A stretch of 64,000 bases of DNA, taken from positions 19,433,685-19,497,684 of the forward strand of contig NC_047063.1 of the NCBI RefSeq assembly GCF_902459465.1, written 5' to 3'. The translations under genes were made by a program, and so were the position numbers. The notes beneath the pieces are model-generated. The model was not told where the DNA came from, made no database searches, and saw only the letters and a program-made list of their open reading frames with translations. This document shows, piece after piece, positions 43,701 to 51,308 of this stretch. How positions within the stretch are numbered: the first letter of the stretch is position 1; every line of letters starts with the position of its first letter. The DNA is from Asterias rubens (Eukaryota > Echinodermata > Asteroidea > Forcipulatida > Asteriidae).

Positions 43701-46618
43701 ACCATTTGCATTTGATATGTTGCCAACAGCTGACAGCTACAAATTGATGCTTAGCAAATCACCGATTATTTATGCTCACCAGGTAAAAAGATTCATCTCT
43801 CCTGCTACAGCAAACCTATGGTTTTTTTTTTTCGTATCATCATTGCCAATAGTCGTTATCTGTATATTTATCTTCCATTGTTTAGTTTGTGTATGGATTG
43901 GAAATAAGATCAGTGAGTAGGGTGAATATGAACAGTAAAACCGTTATCTTAAAGATATCTTATTTTCATAGGTGACGACACCGACGTTGCTCATGATTGG
44001 AGACATTGATCTTCGTGTTCCACCTAAGCAAGGTGAAGAGTTCTATAGAGCTCTGAAGGCACGTGGAACCACCACAAAGTAAGTGTACAGTATACACTGA
44101 TCCAGTCGCGCAAGTGCTGGGCGCCGCCATGGGCGCGCGCGCCACTGCTGCAGTGTACTTGTGCCAATTGTGTGCACCAAGACACGATAAAATCGTTTTC
44201 CTTTTCACTTTTTATGGAAATTAAATGTCTTCTTTGACAATCTGTGCAATTTCCCTGACATTGCTACATGATATAACGATGTACTAAATTCTTGATAACT
44301 TTTTTTAAAATTAAGTACAAAGTAAAATATTGAAATTCTGACAAAATGTAACGCATTGTAGCGACTTTTATGCAGTTTACGTGTCTTTTTCCCCCATCTC
44401 ACCTAAGCCAATTACCGCTTTCAAGATGATTCGGTTTCTATTTAGTTGCAAATATTTGTGGTCAGTGATCTTCATTAGTATATCATGATGTCCTGGCAAG
44501 GAAATTGTGTAAGTCGTTGAGGAAAACATTAAATTTCCATAAAGAGTGAAAGGGAACATGATTTCCTCATGTCTTCGTGCACAAAACTAGGCACATGTTC
44601 ACCACAGAAGTGGCGTGGGGTGCTCTACACCCGTGTGCCCAGTGCGCGCCTGAATTTTTCTATATGGACATTTTAGCATTAGTTCCGACAGCTCTCACCC
44701 ACTTCTCTTGAAATTCCAGAAAAGCCTTAGAAGCAATCGTTTTCTTCAATGTATTGCTATTTTTCTTTTGTTGTTGTTTTGTGTTCTTTTTCTGTATCTG
44801 CCCTTTTATCTGTCTGTGGTTATTACTGAACCTTGTATTTAGGCCCACTATTTCTCTGTGGTACGGTTTAACCCCTTTTTAACGTTGGTACTTTTTATTG
44901 GTGACTGTGTTGTTATGTGAGCAAATAAGGCCAAACGGATCTCCCAAGCAGGGACAATAAAGTTTATTGTACTGTATGGTATTGTATTGTATTATATTGT
45001 ATTGATTTGTATTGTACAGTACTGTACTGTACTGTACTGTACTGTACTGTACTGTACTGTACTGTACTGTACTGTACTGTACTGTACTGTACTGTACTGT
45101 ACTGTACTGTACTGTACTGTACTGTACTGTACTGTACTGTACTGTGTTGCGTTGCGTTGCGTTGCGTTGCGTTGCGTTGCGTTGCGTTGCGTTGCGTTGT
45201 GTTGTACTGTGTCGTGTCGTGTCGTGTTGTAAGTGTGAGCCGGGCTTACAACAATGTCTACCACAGAATAATCCATTTGTGAGTTAATCTTGAATTGAAT
45301 GGCTGGGTTAGTGACTTGCCTGGTCAATTTGGAATCCCCAATTTGAATTCTTCATCTAACCTATTGCTTTTTTAAACACAAAGTTAAGGTTTATTGTTTT
45401 TAAAATGTAATGTTCGATGAGTTTTTGTTTATTAGTATTGATGTACTGTTTAATATTATTATGTCAACTCAATGAACTGATTGTTAACAAGAATTATCAA
45501 ATATCAATATGGAATGTGTTGCGCAAAGTCATGTTTAAAAAAAATATGCACGAAATATTATTATAAATAGTTAATTGCCTGGCATTTCGACCCTAGCAGA
45601 GTCTTTCTCAAATGTATTTAAAGCGTGTTATGGTCGAATGGTTTAGAACACCTACCTCCAGTTTTGATGACCAAGTCATCAGAGTATGGGTTCAAATCCT
45701 GTCGTGATACTTTCTCATAAAAGACAATTAACGAAAAAACTGTTGATGTGAATGATAAGCAATTTGTGCATCAATTTGGCTGCCGGTGCTGTATAAGAAG
45801 TTGAAATGGTATTAGCAGAAGATGCTCTGATCCAATGTTTAAAAGCACCTCATAAGGGAAAAGATGTCATACTTCAAAAGTGTAGCTCCACAATACCTGG
45901 CAGGAAAATACTTAATTAATTTAATAATTAGAGAATGTGACATAATAACTAACCATATTTAAAGGCAGTGGACACTATTGGTAATTGTCAAAGACTAACC
46001 TTCACAGTTTGTGTATCTCAACATATGCATAAAATAACAAACCTGTGAAAATTTGAGCTCAATCGGTCATCGAAGTTGCGAGATAATAATGAAAGAAAAA
46101 TAACTCTGTTGTGTTGTCATTTAGCCTTCGAGAAAGACTCTGCTAGGGTCGAAACGTCGGGCCATTAACTATTTTTTGCAAAAATAACTCTTGTCACACG
46201 AAGTTGTGTGCGTTTAGATGGTTGATTTCGAGACCTCAAGTTCTAAATCTGAGGTCTCGAAATCAAATACGTGGAAAATTACTTCTTTCTCGAAAACTAT
46301 GGCACTTCAGAGGGAGCCGTCTCTCACAATGTTTTATACCATCAACCTCTCCCCATTACTCGTCACCAAGAAAGGTTTTGTGCCAATAATTATTTTGAGT
46401 AATTACCAATAGTGTCCACTGCCTTTAACCGTGGAAGGAATGCTTTGGGTTTGCTGAAAAGTGACATTTTCCAAATGTTTTATTACAATTTTTCTTGTTT
46501 TAATATTTCTCATTTCAGAATGTTGATGTACGCGGGGAACAATCACGGTTTGTCTAAAGTAGATGCTGAGGCTGATTGCTTCATGAATATTTATAAATGG
46601 TTCATCTCATTTGCATAA
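16742..46618 (+). CDS. APEH: Acylaminoacyl-peptidase (acylamino-acid-releasing enzyme)
   Basis: This cytosolic serine peptidase of the prolyl oligopeptidase family (S9C) removes N-acylated amino acids from blocked peptides. Exons: 16742-16756, 17042-17295, 18626-18716, 19570-19645, 20483-20634, 23193-23330, 23460-23551, 24004-24044, 25457-25578, 26009-26066, 26931-27040, 27698-27838, 29209-29347, 30205-30288, 30870-30950, 31778-31866, 38274-38384, 41922-41970, 42119-42149, 43677-43782, 43972-44078 and 46519-46618. All phases agree and the exons sum to 2187 bases, or 728 residues; the human enzyme has 732. An N-terminal beta-propeller is followed by the alpha/beta hydrolase domain. The catalytic Ser584 (GGSHGG), Asp673 (GDIDLRVP) and His705 (NNHGLSKV) are all present. 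The start ATG at 16742 is followed by only five codons before the donor. The gene is head-to-head with plexin and tail-to-tail with PTPDC1. Confidence 0.97.
16926..16979. repeat. Perfect 26-bp hairpin in APEH intron 1
   Basis: Arms 16926-16951 and 16954-16979 (ACACGACAAGCTGCATTGAT...) are exact complements around a two-base loop, 62 bases before exon 2. Confidence 0.93.
17042..17295 (+). CDS. APEH: APEH exon 2: N-terminal region
   Basis: Reads [20 protein letters not shown] and later [16 protein letters not shown]. The 'WSQRDLER' stretch is a hallmark of APEH ('WTQRDLER' in human). The acceptor follows a C-rich tract and the donor is GTAAGC, with two bases left over. Confidence 0.95.
17549..17738. 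mobile_element. Foldback MITE in APEH intron 2
   Basis: Ends AAGCCCGGTTCATACTTCCT and its complement, about 40 paired bases, including GCGAATGCGAAGCGAAT. About 190 bp, no coding capacity. A distant relative with ends TTTATAGTCGGTTGCGCGAT/ACTGACTATGAACCA may lie at 63640-63800. Confidence 0.8.
18193..18579. mobile_element. MITE family A copy just upstream of APEH exon 3
   Basis: Full copy with TTAA ends and a central GAGACCTCATATTCTAAACT/TGAGATCTTG palindrome. It ends 46 bases before exon 3, so it supplies sequence close to a branch-point region. Confidence 0.85.
18626..29347 (+). CDS. APEH: APEH exons 3-13: beta-propeller domain
   Basis: These eleven exons encode the seven-bladed propeller. 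Readable family landmarks are [15 protein letters not shown] (18626), EKHGKVYGD (19570), [18 protein letters not shown] (20483), [19 protein letters not shown] (23193), [20 protein letters not shown] (23460), [11 protein letters not shown] (24004), [12 protein letters not shown] (25457), [11 protein letters not shown] (26009), [12 protein letters not shown] (26931) and GLIYEESKY (29209). Introns hold most of the repeats listed separately. Confidence 0.95.
19069..19443. mobile_element. Long foldback MITE in APEH intron 3
   Basis: Ends AGGAACACGTTGCCTTGGAT and its complement, with pairing along most of 375 bp. The centre is a nearly perfect palindrome, CGGTCGGCCATTTATGGGAG/TCAAA..., with its mirror image. 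Confidence 0.85.
19861..20100. repeat. 80-bp tandem repeat, three copies
   Basis: Units start near 19868, 19948 and 20028 (TGGATGATACCCATGACTAC...) with a few differences each. APEH intron 4. It may be an expanded part of the adjoining tRNA-like repeat at 19750-19860. Confidence 0.9.
20733..21641. mobile_element. Non-autonomous hAT-type element with perfect 8-bp target duplication
   Basis: AAGCAAAG at 20733-20740 and 21634-21641 flanks ends TAAGCTTGGGCGATA (20741-20755) and TATCGCCCAAGCTTA (21619-21633). An 8-bp duplication is typical of hAT transposons. The interior is rich in ATCGATAT and holds two long foldbacks (20938-21022 and 21213-21362). No ORF. APEH intron 5. Confidence 0.9.
21670..21945. 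mobile_element. Foldback repeat F
   Basis: GAATTTCGTAGAGCTGCTTA at one end and TTAGCAGCTCTATGAAATTG at the other, with GGATTCCAAC-type arms inside. Related copies: 27070-27270, 48410-48670 and 58481-58677 (GGGCCCAATTTTATAGCGCT ... AGCAGCGACATGAAATTGGG). Confidence 0.65.
22205..23070 (-). mobile_element. LINE fragment, C-terminal end of a reverse transcriptase ORF
   Basis: Minus strand reads [20 protein letters not shown], then after a one-base shift at an A7 run [20 protein letters not shown], then a stop. 'R.W..LP..I' is the usual end of non-LTR reverse transcriptase ORFs. An (ATT)n stretch lies at the low-coordinate end. Heavily 5' truncated. Confidence 0.7.
24304..24505. mobile_element. 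Foldback element E, complete, APEH intron 8
   Basis: Arms of about 75 bases (ACAACCATGAAATAATTCTC..., GAGGGAGTGTTGGCTCTGAA) face each other around a short centre. No coding capacity; no clear target duplication. Confidence 0.8.
26103..26440. mobile_element. MITE family A relative in APEH intron 10
   Basis: Shares GGTGTATCCCATCATAACCA and GAGAAATTACCTCTTTCTCA blocks with family A. Its centre, GAAAGGCTTCTAGCTAGAAG, belongs to the same variant as 958-1290 and 62180-62480. Confidence 0.6.
26665..26950. repeat. ~120-bp tandem repeat with duplicated 3' splice sites before APEH exon 11
   Basis: TTATTTTTCTCTCTGTTTGT followed by AG and CCGATAACCCATTCCCT occurs at 26672, 26792 and 26909. Only the third (AG at 26929-26930) continues into the exon. 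The first two are followed by intronic text. Spacing 120 and 117. Confidence 0.95.
28264..28635 (+). repeat. tRNA-Leu-derived SINE, full length
   Basis: The head TGTCATGGCCGAGTGGTTAA has an A-box and 7-bp acceptor pairing with CGTGACA. The anticodon arm contains TTCAAGTTCTGGT, as in tRNA-Leu(CAA), and the B box is GGTTCGAATCT. The body continues ACACTTGTGTCCTTGAGCAA and the element ends in a GCGCTATATAAGAATTGG tail with (ATT)n. Confidence 0.75.
28834..29100. mobile_element. MITE family B, truncated copy
   Basis: Begins TTAAAGCCATTGGACACTTT and follows the family to just past the centre, then is lost in a T-rich stretch about 110 bases before APEH exon 13. Confidence 0.75.
29758..30148. mobile_element. 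MITE family A copy in APEH intron 13
   Basis: Full copy with TTAA ends and GTGAGAAACAGCTCCCTCTG in the first half. It ends 56 bases before exon 14. Confidence 0.85.
30205..31866 (+). CDS. APEH: APEH exons 14-16: start of hydrolase domain
   Basis: Exon 14 (30205-30288) ends VLPHG. Exon 15 (30870-30950) continues [14 protein letters not shown], which gives the HGGPH oxyanion-region motif. Exon 16 (31778-31866) reads [19 protein letters not shown], the strongly conserved prolyl-oligopeptidase NYRGS.G.G stretch. Phases 2/1, 2/1 and 2/0 agree. Confidence 0.95.
30761..30817 (+). mobile_element. Short retroelement tail with hammerhead-like core
   Basis: TTAGCCTTCGAGAAAGACTC, then TGCTAGGGTCGAAACGTCAG and GCCATTAACTATTTTTT. 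Nearly identical to 46121-46177; minus-strand copies at 45569-45611 and 6171-6240. GACTC/GGGTC can pair and is followed by GAAA, as in hammerhead stem II. Penelope-like elements carry such motifs; the assignment is tentative. Confidence 0.5.
31059..31185. mobile_element. Foldback element in APEH intron 15
   Basis: CAGCCGATTTCACGAAACTT and its near-complement frame 127 bp that pair along almost the whole length (GTAAGTCTACTTGCGCAACA / TGTTGCGCAAGTGGACTTA). Edges resembling its GATTTCACAAAG opening occur at 47140, 59943 and 62559. Confidence 0.8.
32045..32460 (+). repeat. tRNA-derived SINE, full length, APEH intron 16
   Basis: Head GTTGTGGCCGAGCAGTTAAG, B box GGTTCGAATCCCC, body GAGAAGGGGTTCGCCCCGGT, tail GTGCGCTATATAAGACTTTG plus (ATT)n. 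About 415 bp. Confidence 0.8.
32938..34561 (-). mobile_element. 5'-truncated LINE nested in the hAT element
   Basis: Minus strand: [20 protein letters not shown] (motif A Asp), [28 protein letters not shown] (catalytic Asp pair), then [18 protein letters not shown] frameshift near 33690 is followed by [20 protein letters not shown] and a stop near 33412. The 3' end has an (AAT)n-like tail. The similarity is to CR1/Jockey-type non-LTR elements; the clade is not settled. Confidence 0.85.
35579..37587 (-). pseudogene. hAT/ZBED transposase pseudogene
   Basis: The reading starts [17 protein letters not shown] (37587) with a worn BED zinc finger, followed by a [14 protein letters not shown] block. 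A TAA at 37219-37221 interrupts an otherwise continuous frame ([18 protein letters not shown] follows in the same frame). A frameshift near 36985 separates PYMGYTVQ from [19 protein letters not shown] second shift at an A7 run near 36666 precedes [16 protein letters not shown] and a donor at about 36606. TTFLDPRFK (near 36250) is the hAT core motif. The last part, 35579-36075, carries the dimerisation block [20 protein letters not shown] and [12 protein letters not shown]. It is certainly inactive. Confidence 0.9.
38274..38384 (+). CDS. APEH: APEH exon 17: catalytic serine
   Basis: 37 codons, including [19 protein letters not shown]. Ser584 in GxSxGG is the nucleophile. The exon lies between a 6.4 kb intron holding the hAT element and a 3.5 kb intron that begins with the satellite array only about 30 bases after the donor. 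Confidence 0.96.
38708..39731. mobile_element. TA-flanked foldback transposon in the satellite
   Basis: Ends TGGTGTTCCAAAGATGACAG plus GTCGC and its exact complement, about 25 bases, flanked by TA on both sides. 1024 bp with no convincing ORF. TA flanks suggest the Tc1/mariner group, but no transposase remains to prove it. Confidence 0.8.
40244..41174. mobile_element. Second TA-flanked foldback transposon in the satellite
   Basis: Ends CCCTTACAAAAAA and TTTTTTGTAAGGG, with TA at 40242-40243 and 41175-41176. 931 bp packed with TCTATAGA palindromes. It contains about five 42-bp tandem units (CACTACAGAGAATTCTATAG...) at 40790-41010. No ORF. Confidence 0.88.
41922..43782 (+). CDS. APEH: APEH exons 18-20
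   Basis: Exon 18 (41922-41970) reads [16 protein letters not shown]. Exon 19 (42119-42149) is a 31-base exon reading [10 protein letters not shown]. Exon 20 (43677-43782) reads [15 protein letters not shown] and ends KSPIIYAHQ. Together they match the human stretch around [19 protein letters not shown]. Confidence 0.95.
42427..42813. mobile_element. MITE family A copy in APEH intron 19
   Basis: Full copy with TTAA ends and a GAGACCTTCAGAATTAGATT centre. Confidence 0.85.
43972..46618 (+). CDS. APEH: APEH exons 21-22: catalytic Asp and His, stop codon
   Basis: Exon 21 (43972-44078) reads [20 protein letters not shown], with Asp673. Exon 22 (46519-46618) reads [20 protein letters not shown], with His705, and ends WFISFA then TAA at 46616-46618. 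A 2.4 kb intron between them contains a pentanucleotide microsatellite and a MITE. Confidence 0.96.
44967..45230. repeat. Compound pentanucleotide microsatellite (ACTGT)n(TTGCG)n
   Basis: About 26 pure copies of ACTGT, then about 11 of GTTGC, then GTCGT copies. APEH intron 21. The long ORFs on both strands here are artefacts of the 5-base period. Confidence 0.97.
45569..45611 (-). mobile_element. Hammerhead-like retroelement tail, minus strand
   Basis: Reverse complement reads GAGAAAGACTCTGCTAGGGT, then CGAAATGCCAGGCAATTAAC. Confidence 0.5.
45620..45730 (+). repeat. tRNA-derived SINE head fragment
   Basis: TTATGGTCGAATGGTTTAGA and GGTTCAAATCCTGTCGTGAT keep the A- and B-box pattern; the body is missing. 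Confidence 0.5.
45959..46428. mobile_element. MITE family A copy with nested insertion, APEH intron 21
   Basis: Full copy with TTAA ends and a GAGACCTCAAGTTCTAAATC/TGAGGTCTC centre. It is interrupted at 46107-46179 by a 73-bp fragment flanked by the direct repeat AAAAATAACTC. It ends 90 bases before the last exon. Confidence 0.85.
46107..46179 (+). mobile_element. 73-bp retroelement tail insertion with 11-bp target duplication
   Basis: Flanked by AAAAATAACTC at 46096-46106 and 46180-46190, inside a family A MITE. Contains the same GGGTCGAAACGTC core as 30761-30817. Confidence 0.75.
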
Positions 46619-46697
46619 TGGGGTCCTCAACTGATGAAGGTGTATGCAGGAGTGGGATACAGTGCTTTTTAAAAAGGTCGTTATTCAGAAATGTGAA

Positions 46698-46703
46698 AAT
46701 AAA
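46698..46703 (+). terminator. AATAAA polyadenylation signal of APEH
   Basis: AATAAA lies 80 bases after the APEH stop codon. It is the first canonical signal downstream and so the likely 3' end. Confidence 0.6.
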
Positions 46704-48516
46704 TTGATGATTATGTAAACATGTAAATGTAGCTGTAGGGTGGATTGTCACATCATGACATTGGTGCCAGTTGGGAGTTACCGCACATTGATTTAGATAC
46801 TCATGATTTGTTTCATGTTTTTGTAATGTAGAGCGGAAAATGAATATAATTGTTTCCCCAATATACACCCTCACAGATCCTTGTCATTTGATTGGTTGAA
46901 CACGCCTCAGGTGTCATCCTTTATTTTGCCATATATACTGCCCGAAATGACCAATGCTCCAAATTTATGGACACTTGATGATGAAATGAAATTATGCATA
47001 AAACAAATAAATAGGGCAGGCAACCTGCTAGACTAAAAACTCAATAAGCTGGAGTAAAGTTACTTGCGAAGTGATAATAAATCTTTAATATAATAAGTGT
47101 TATGGTTGGGCAGTTGAGTGCGATGGACTAAAAGTTCAGGGGTGTATTTCACAAAGAGTTTAGATTGGTCTTATCTGCAGTTTTGACTCCATGTAACTTG
47201 AGATGGGTCCTAAGAACAATCTTGCTTGGGATCCATCTAACGGCTGGTACTCATCCTAAGAGTTTTGTGGAAACGACCCCTGATTTATCAAAGTGTATGC
47301 TCACGGTCCTAGTGATGACACTTTTGTCCTTGCCGGAGCAAGACACTAACCATGAGCAAGTGCGATTAGGGTACAATAGTCGACTAGTGGTTAGTTCGTG
47401 ACGTACGAAGCGCATGCGCGCTGAAATAAAAGTTCGAACGACTCTAGTTGTTGTCAAGCAATCGTATGTGAAAAAGATGACCGTGAACACATAAAAAGTC
47501 CATACTCGCTTCTTTTCAGCTATTTTAAGAATAACTGGTCCTCTCTGCCTGCAGCACACTGTGATATGACAAATTGCTATTGGTAACCAACGATGCGACC
47601 AACCTCGACCAGCCTCGAGTGGATGGTCGGGAATAGTCGACTAGACTGGTCCAACTATCATTGACTAACGCGGGTTCGATCAGAGTTAGTTAAACTATGG
47701 TTAACTATGGTCGTATGCAACTTTCAAAGGGGAGGTTTACCTTTGGTTTTTGGAATCGTCTGAGATGATCGCTTTTGGGGATTTTAATACACAATCTGAG
47801 AAACGCTTCTCCAGTACTGTTTCACAGATTCAAATTTGGGGGCATAAAACTTGTATATTTTCCCTTACCCACATCATTTTGAAGTTAAATTATTCTCAGA
47901 AAGCTGCTGCCCTCTAACCAAGTAAGTTTATATTGACATTATATTTAGAGTGATTACTAAACGTATACAGACCCGTTAAGTCTTCACAGAGCTTAGGGGA
48001 TAACCATTCTAACTAAAAAGCCTGAGAAAGTGACTCGGGTGATTCATAATCTTCCTCAGTATTCATATCTTTCACTTTAATAAATCTTACTAACTTTTGA
48101 ATTCAGAATATTTGACATAAAATATACACACCTGGACAATAGGAAAATATAAATAACTTTGAGACTGATAAATATATACAATAATTACCAAATGTGTACA
48201 AGGTTATAAATACTCAAAACACACCTCTCAGTATTAAAAAATAAAAGTTATAATTAGTACAATCAGATTTCTATTTATTTCTGGCTGTCAAACCAATTAA
48301 ATAAAAACCCCAAAAGTGCCTTGCACTTTGACCCTTGAAAAAACATGTTGGAGGGAGAAGACAATGAAGAAATCTCAGTTTTAGATTTAAACCTTCATAG
48401 AAGTCGACCATATTGGCAAGCTCCAATATCAAGGTTCTGTGCCCAGTTTCAGAAAATATGTTGGGCAGAAAATATCGCATGACAAATTTGTTTGCTAAGC
48501 AAAACTTGAGTGGGGC

Positions 48517-48606
48517 ACCAGTCACACAAATGTAAACTTTATGTAATTTGGCTTGCTGGTAACCAGTCACACAAATGTAAACTTTATGTAATTTGGCTTG
48601 CTGGTA
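48517..48606. repeat. 45-bp tandem duplication
   Basis: ACCAGTCACACAAATGTAAA... occurs twice in perfect tandem inside a repeat F copy. Confidence 0.95.
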
Positions 48607-49187
48607 ACCCGTTACTGTTGAGCAATATTTGTCTGTGCTGAACAAAATTTTAACGCTAACAGGATTTATGAATTTGTATCAAAGATAAGAATATTTTGGG
48701 TTTGTTTTTCCTTGTTGTTTTTCTTGTTCATGTTCATGTACAATGTACATTAACTTGACCAGCCAGACTCACTGCCTTGCTAATGTTCAAAACCAGTGCA
48801 GTAAGTTGCTGGTTTGAGTCTCATCTGCAAGCAGCCTCTGTGTTTTGGGTTTTTCATTTTTTTTTCTTTCTAAGACTTATATTAGAAAGCACTCAGTATA
48901 CAGTTCTTACAGTTACAGTATGTAGTTGTAAAAGCCACCGATATTTCATTGATGCAAAAACGACATCACTTACAACTACACAGACAGAAAAGGAACCTTT
49001 TCCTATACAGCATTCCTTTTATTTCAGTCCTTACAAGATATCACTCTTATCTCTCAAAACCACTTGTTTAATTCCTTGTTGTCACAAGCTAAGAGTAAAT
49101 TTATTTCAGTGCTTCTGCTCTGGTGAAAATAAAATTAGTTGGATTTCAAAAAGTGCAAAAATAAATAAATAGTCCACCTTTACAGTG

Positions 49188-49585
49188 TTAAAGGCATGGA
49201 TACTATTGGTAATTGTGAAAGACTAGTCTTCTCACTTGGTGTATCTCAACATATGCATAAAATAACAAACCTGTGAAAATTTGAGCTCAATCAGTCAGCG
49301 AAGTTGCGAGATATAAATGAAAGAAAAAAAACACCCTTGTCGCACCATGGTCACATGAAGTTGTGTGCTTTCAGATGCTTTATTTCGAGACCTCAAATTC
49401 TAAATCTGAGGTCTCGAAATCAAATTTGTGAAAAATTACTTCTTTCTCGAAAACTACATCACTTCAGAGGGAGCTGTTGCTCACATTGTTTCATACTATC
49501 AACCTCTCCCCATTACTCTTAATCAAGAAAGGTTTTATGATAATAAATATTTTGAGTAATTACCAACAGTGTCCACTGCCCTTAA
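49188..49585. mobile_element. MITE family A copy in the APEH/PTPDC1 interval
   Basis: Full copy with TTAA ends and a GAGACCTCAAATTCTAAATC/TGAGGTCTC centre. Confidence 0.85.
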
Positions 49586-49906
49586 GTAAAGATTTGTGAA
49601 TACTAAAAGTCTAGCAAAACTTCACAACACACAATATTTTTTCATGAACCAGGAATTTCGGTCATAAATCAATTGTAAACAGACTTATCTAAAATTAATT
49701 ATGAAATGTACGAGTAAGTGTTGGGACAATGTTTCTTTGTTGACATTAAATTGAACAACAAAGTTGCCTGACTACCATTAATTTAATAATCATCGTTTGC
49801 GACAATACCTGCCAAAAACTAGGCACTTCCTGCGTCAACTGGATTTATTTGCTCATTAATAGATGAGAATAGGAGCTTTAAAATAACACCTAGATGCACT
49901 TAAGCC

Positions 49907-50080
49907 TTAAAAGCCATTGGACACTTTCGGAACAGAACAAAAATTAAAAGTTCACAGATTTACAAATGACTTACAGGGTTTACAGAAGGTGATGGTGAAA
50001 GACTTCCCTTGAAATATTATTCCATGAAATGCTTTACTTTTTGAGAAAACATCAAAACAATTATCAATTCTCGATAGATG
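49907..50080. mobile_element. MITE family B, half copy
   Basis: Begins TTAAAAGCCATTGGACACTT, follows the distal half of the family and stops exactly at the central CTCGATA palindrome. Confidence 0.75.
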
Positions 50081-50678
50081 AACAGAAAGGTTTTTTGGTT
50101 CACAGGTTTTAATTTTAAATCTGTTTTGATTTTAGTCTGTTACTCCGTTGGGTACGGTCTTGGTTTAGGTTTAGATTTAAATGTGTTTACTACAATTTTC
50201 TTGGTTTGGTAGCTGCATTGAATTTTAACCAATTCGGTTTCAAGTTTCATTTCTGTGTGGGTTTTTTTGTTGGCTTCTTTTTTCAAAAACCTATTGCATG
50301 TTCCTTGAAATTCATTGAGTTTTCAGGATCCTATTCAATCATTGGATTAGTCGAGTCATAGGCGTACAACCCATGGGGACAACTTTCTCTAAAATTTGGG
50401 CAAAACAGCTTGAATTTGTTACTTGCTTGTTTGGTGGACCATTTTTCCAGGTTTGAGTAGCTCAGGTCAGGCTGGTGATTTGTGTAGTTGTGTCAACAAC
50501 TCTGGTTGAAGATGCCTATGATTTGCCTCACAGTAACGGCCGATAACATCTTTACAGGTTATTCACAATAAGTTGGTCTATAGATCTAAGTATTCAAAAC
50601 TTCAAGCAATTATCTACAAAATGAAGAAACTTTTTCAAAGTTTCCCACAGAGAAAATCCATTCAGTCAAAACTCGACA

Positions 50679-51308
50679 TCAGAAGATCGGAGGTAAAGTC
50701 GATTTCCTTGGCAATGGGGTGGGTTCATCGCTGCTCCCATCTGCCTTGGAAATCAAAGGTTTTTGAATACCTCTTAGTTTTCTTCTCTGTAGATTGTCTT
50801 TCAAGAGGGCCTTGGAGGAGGGGTCTGAGCTACAACTCTCTCCGGTATCTTGACCAGGATGAAAACCTCTTGCATGGTCTCTAGGGCTCCCTTCACTACC
50901 CTCATCTGGAATCGAAGTACCCGCCAGTTTGTTGAGCCTTTTCTTATCTCTAGGGGCTTTCTTATGAGTTTCCTTAGTGGGCGAGTTTTGGGCCCTATTG
51001 TTGCTCACCGAGTACACACTTGAGTCTTGGGAGTTCATAGAGAGTGTATCATCCACATTAGAGGATCTTAAATAAGATACGTACATCTTAAACATCACCA
51101 GGAGATTATGGAGTGAGAAAGTGTCTTCACCATCCTCACCTTGCTGTTCGGTGGAATGGTCCTCGTCCACTAGATGGGCTGTTGGAAGGTGTGTTGAAGC
51201 TTTGATGATTCGAACCAGGATGGAATGTTCCATTCGTTGGAGGTGGGGCTGGTACAAGGGAAGTTTGGACACTGTCTTCAGAATACAGTCCAGTGTGTGT
51301 TTCACACT
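50679..51308 (-). CDS. PTPDC1: PTPDC1 exon 12: last exon and stop
   Basis: Reads SVKHTLDCILKTVSKLPLYQ, then DTFSLHNLLVMFKMYVSYLR, matching the helical C-terminal region of the family. A variable basic and acidic tail ends KSTLPPIF and TGA at 50681-50679. The tail is longer than in the human protein. Confidence 0.92.
   Translation of the reverse strand, partial: SVKHTLDCILKTVSKLPLYQPHLQRMEHSILVRIIKASTHLPTAHLVDEDHSTEQQGEDGEDTFSLHNLLVMFKMYVSYLRSSNVDDTLSMNSQDSSVYSVSNNRAQNSPTKETHKKAPRDKKRLNKLAGTSIPDEGSEGSPRDHARGFHPGQDTGESCSSDPSSKALLKDNLQRRKLRGIQKPLISKADGSSDEPTPLPRKSTLPPIF

Larger units (their letters stand above)
46704..50678. other. Tail-to-tail intergenic region between APEH and PTPDC1
   Basis: No gene seen. 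Contains a foldback-like segment at 47140-47280 (TTTCACAAAGAGTTTAG / CTAAGAGTTTTGTGGAAA), repeat F at 48410-48670 with an internal 45-bp tandem pair, MITE A at 49188-49585 and half of MITE B at 49907-50080. Confidence 0.7.

Noticed and set aside
44987..45327. ORFs of 80-111 codons on both strands
   Set aside because: Products of the ACTGT/GTTGC microsatellite.
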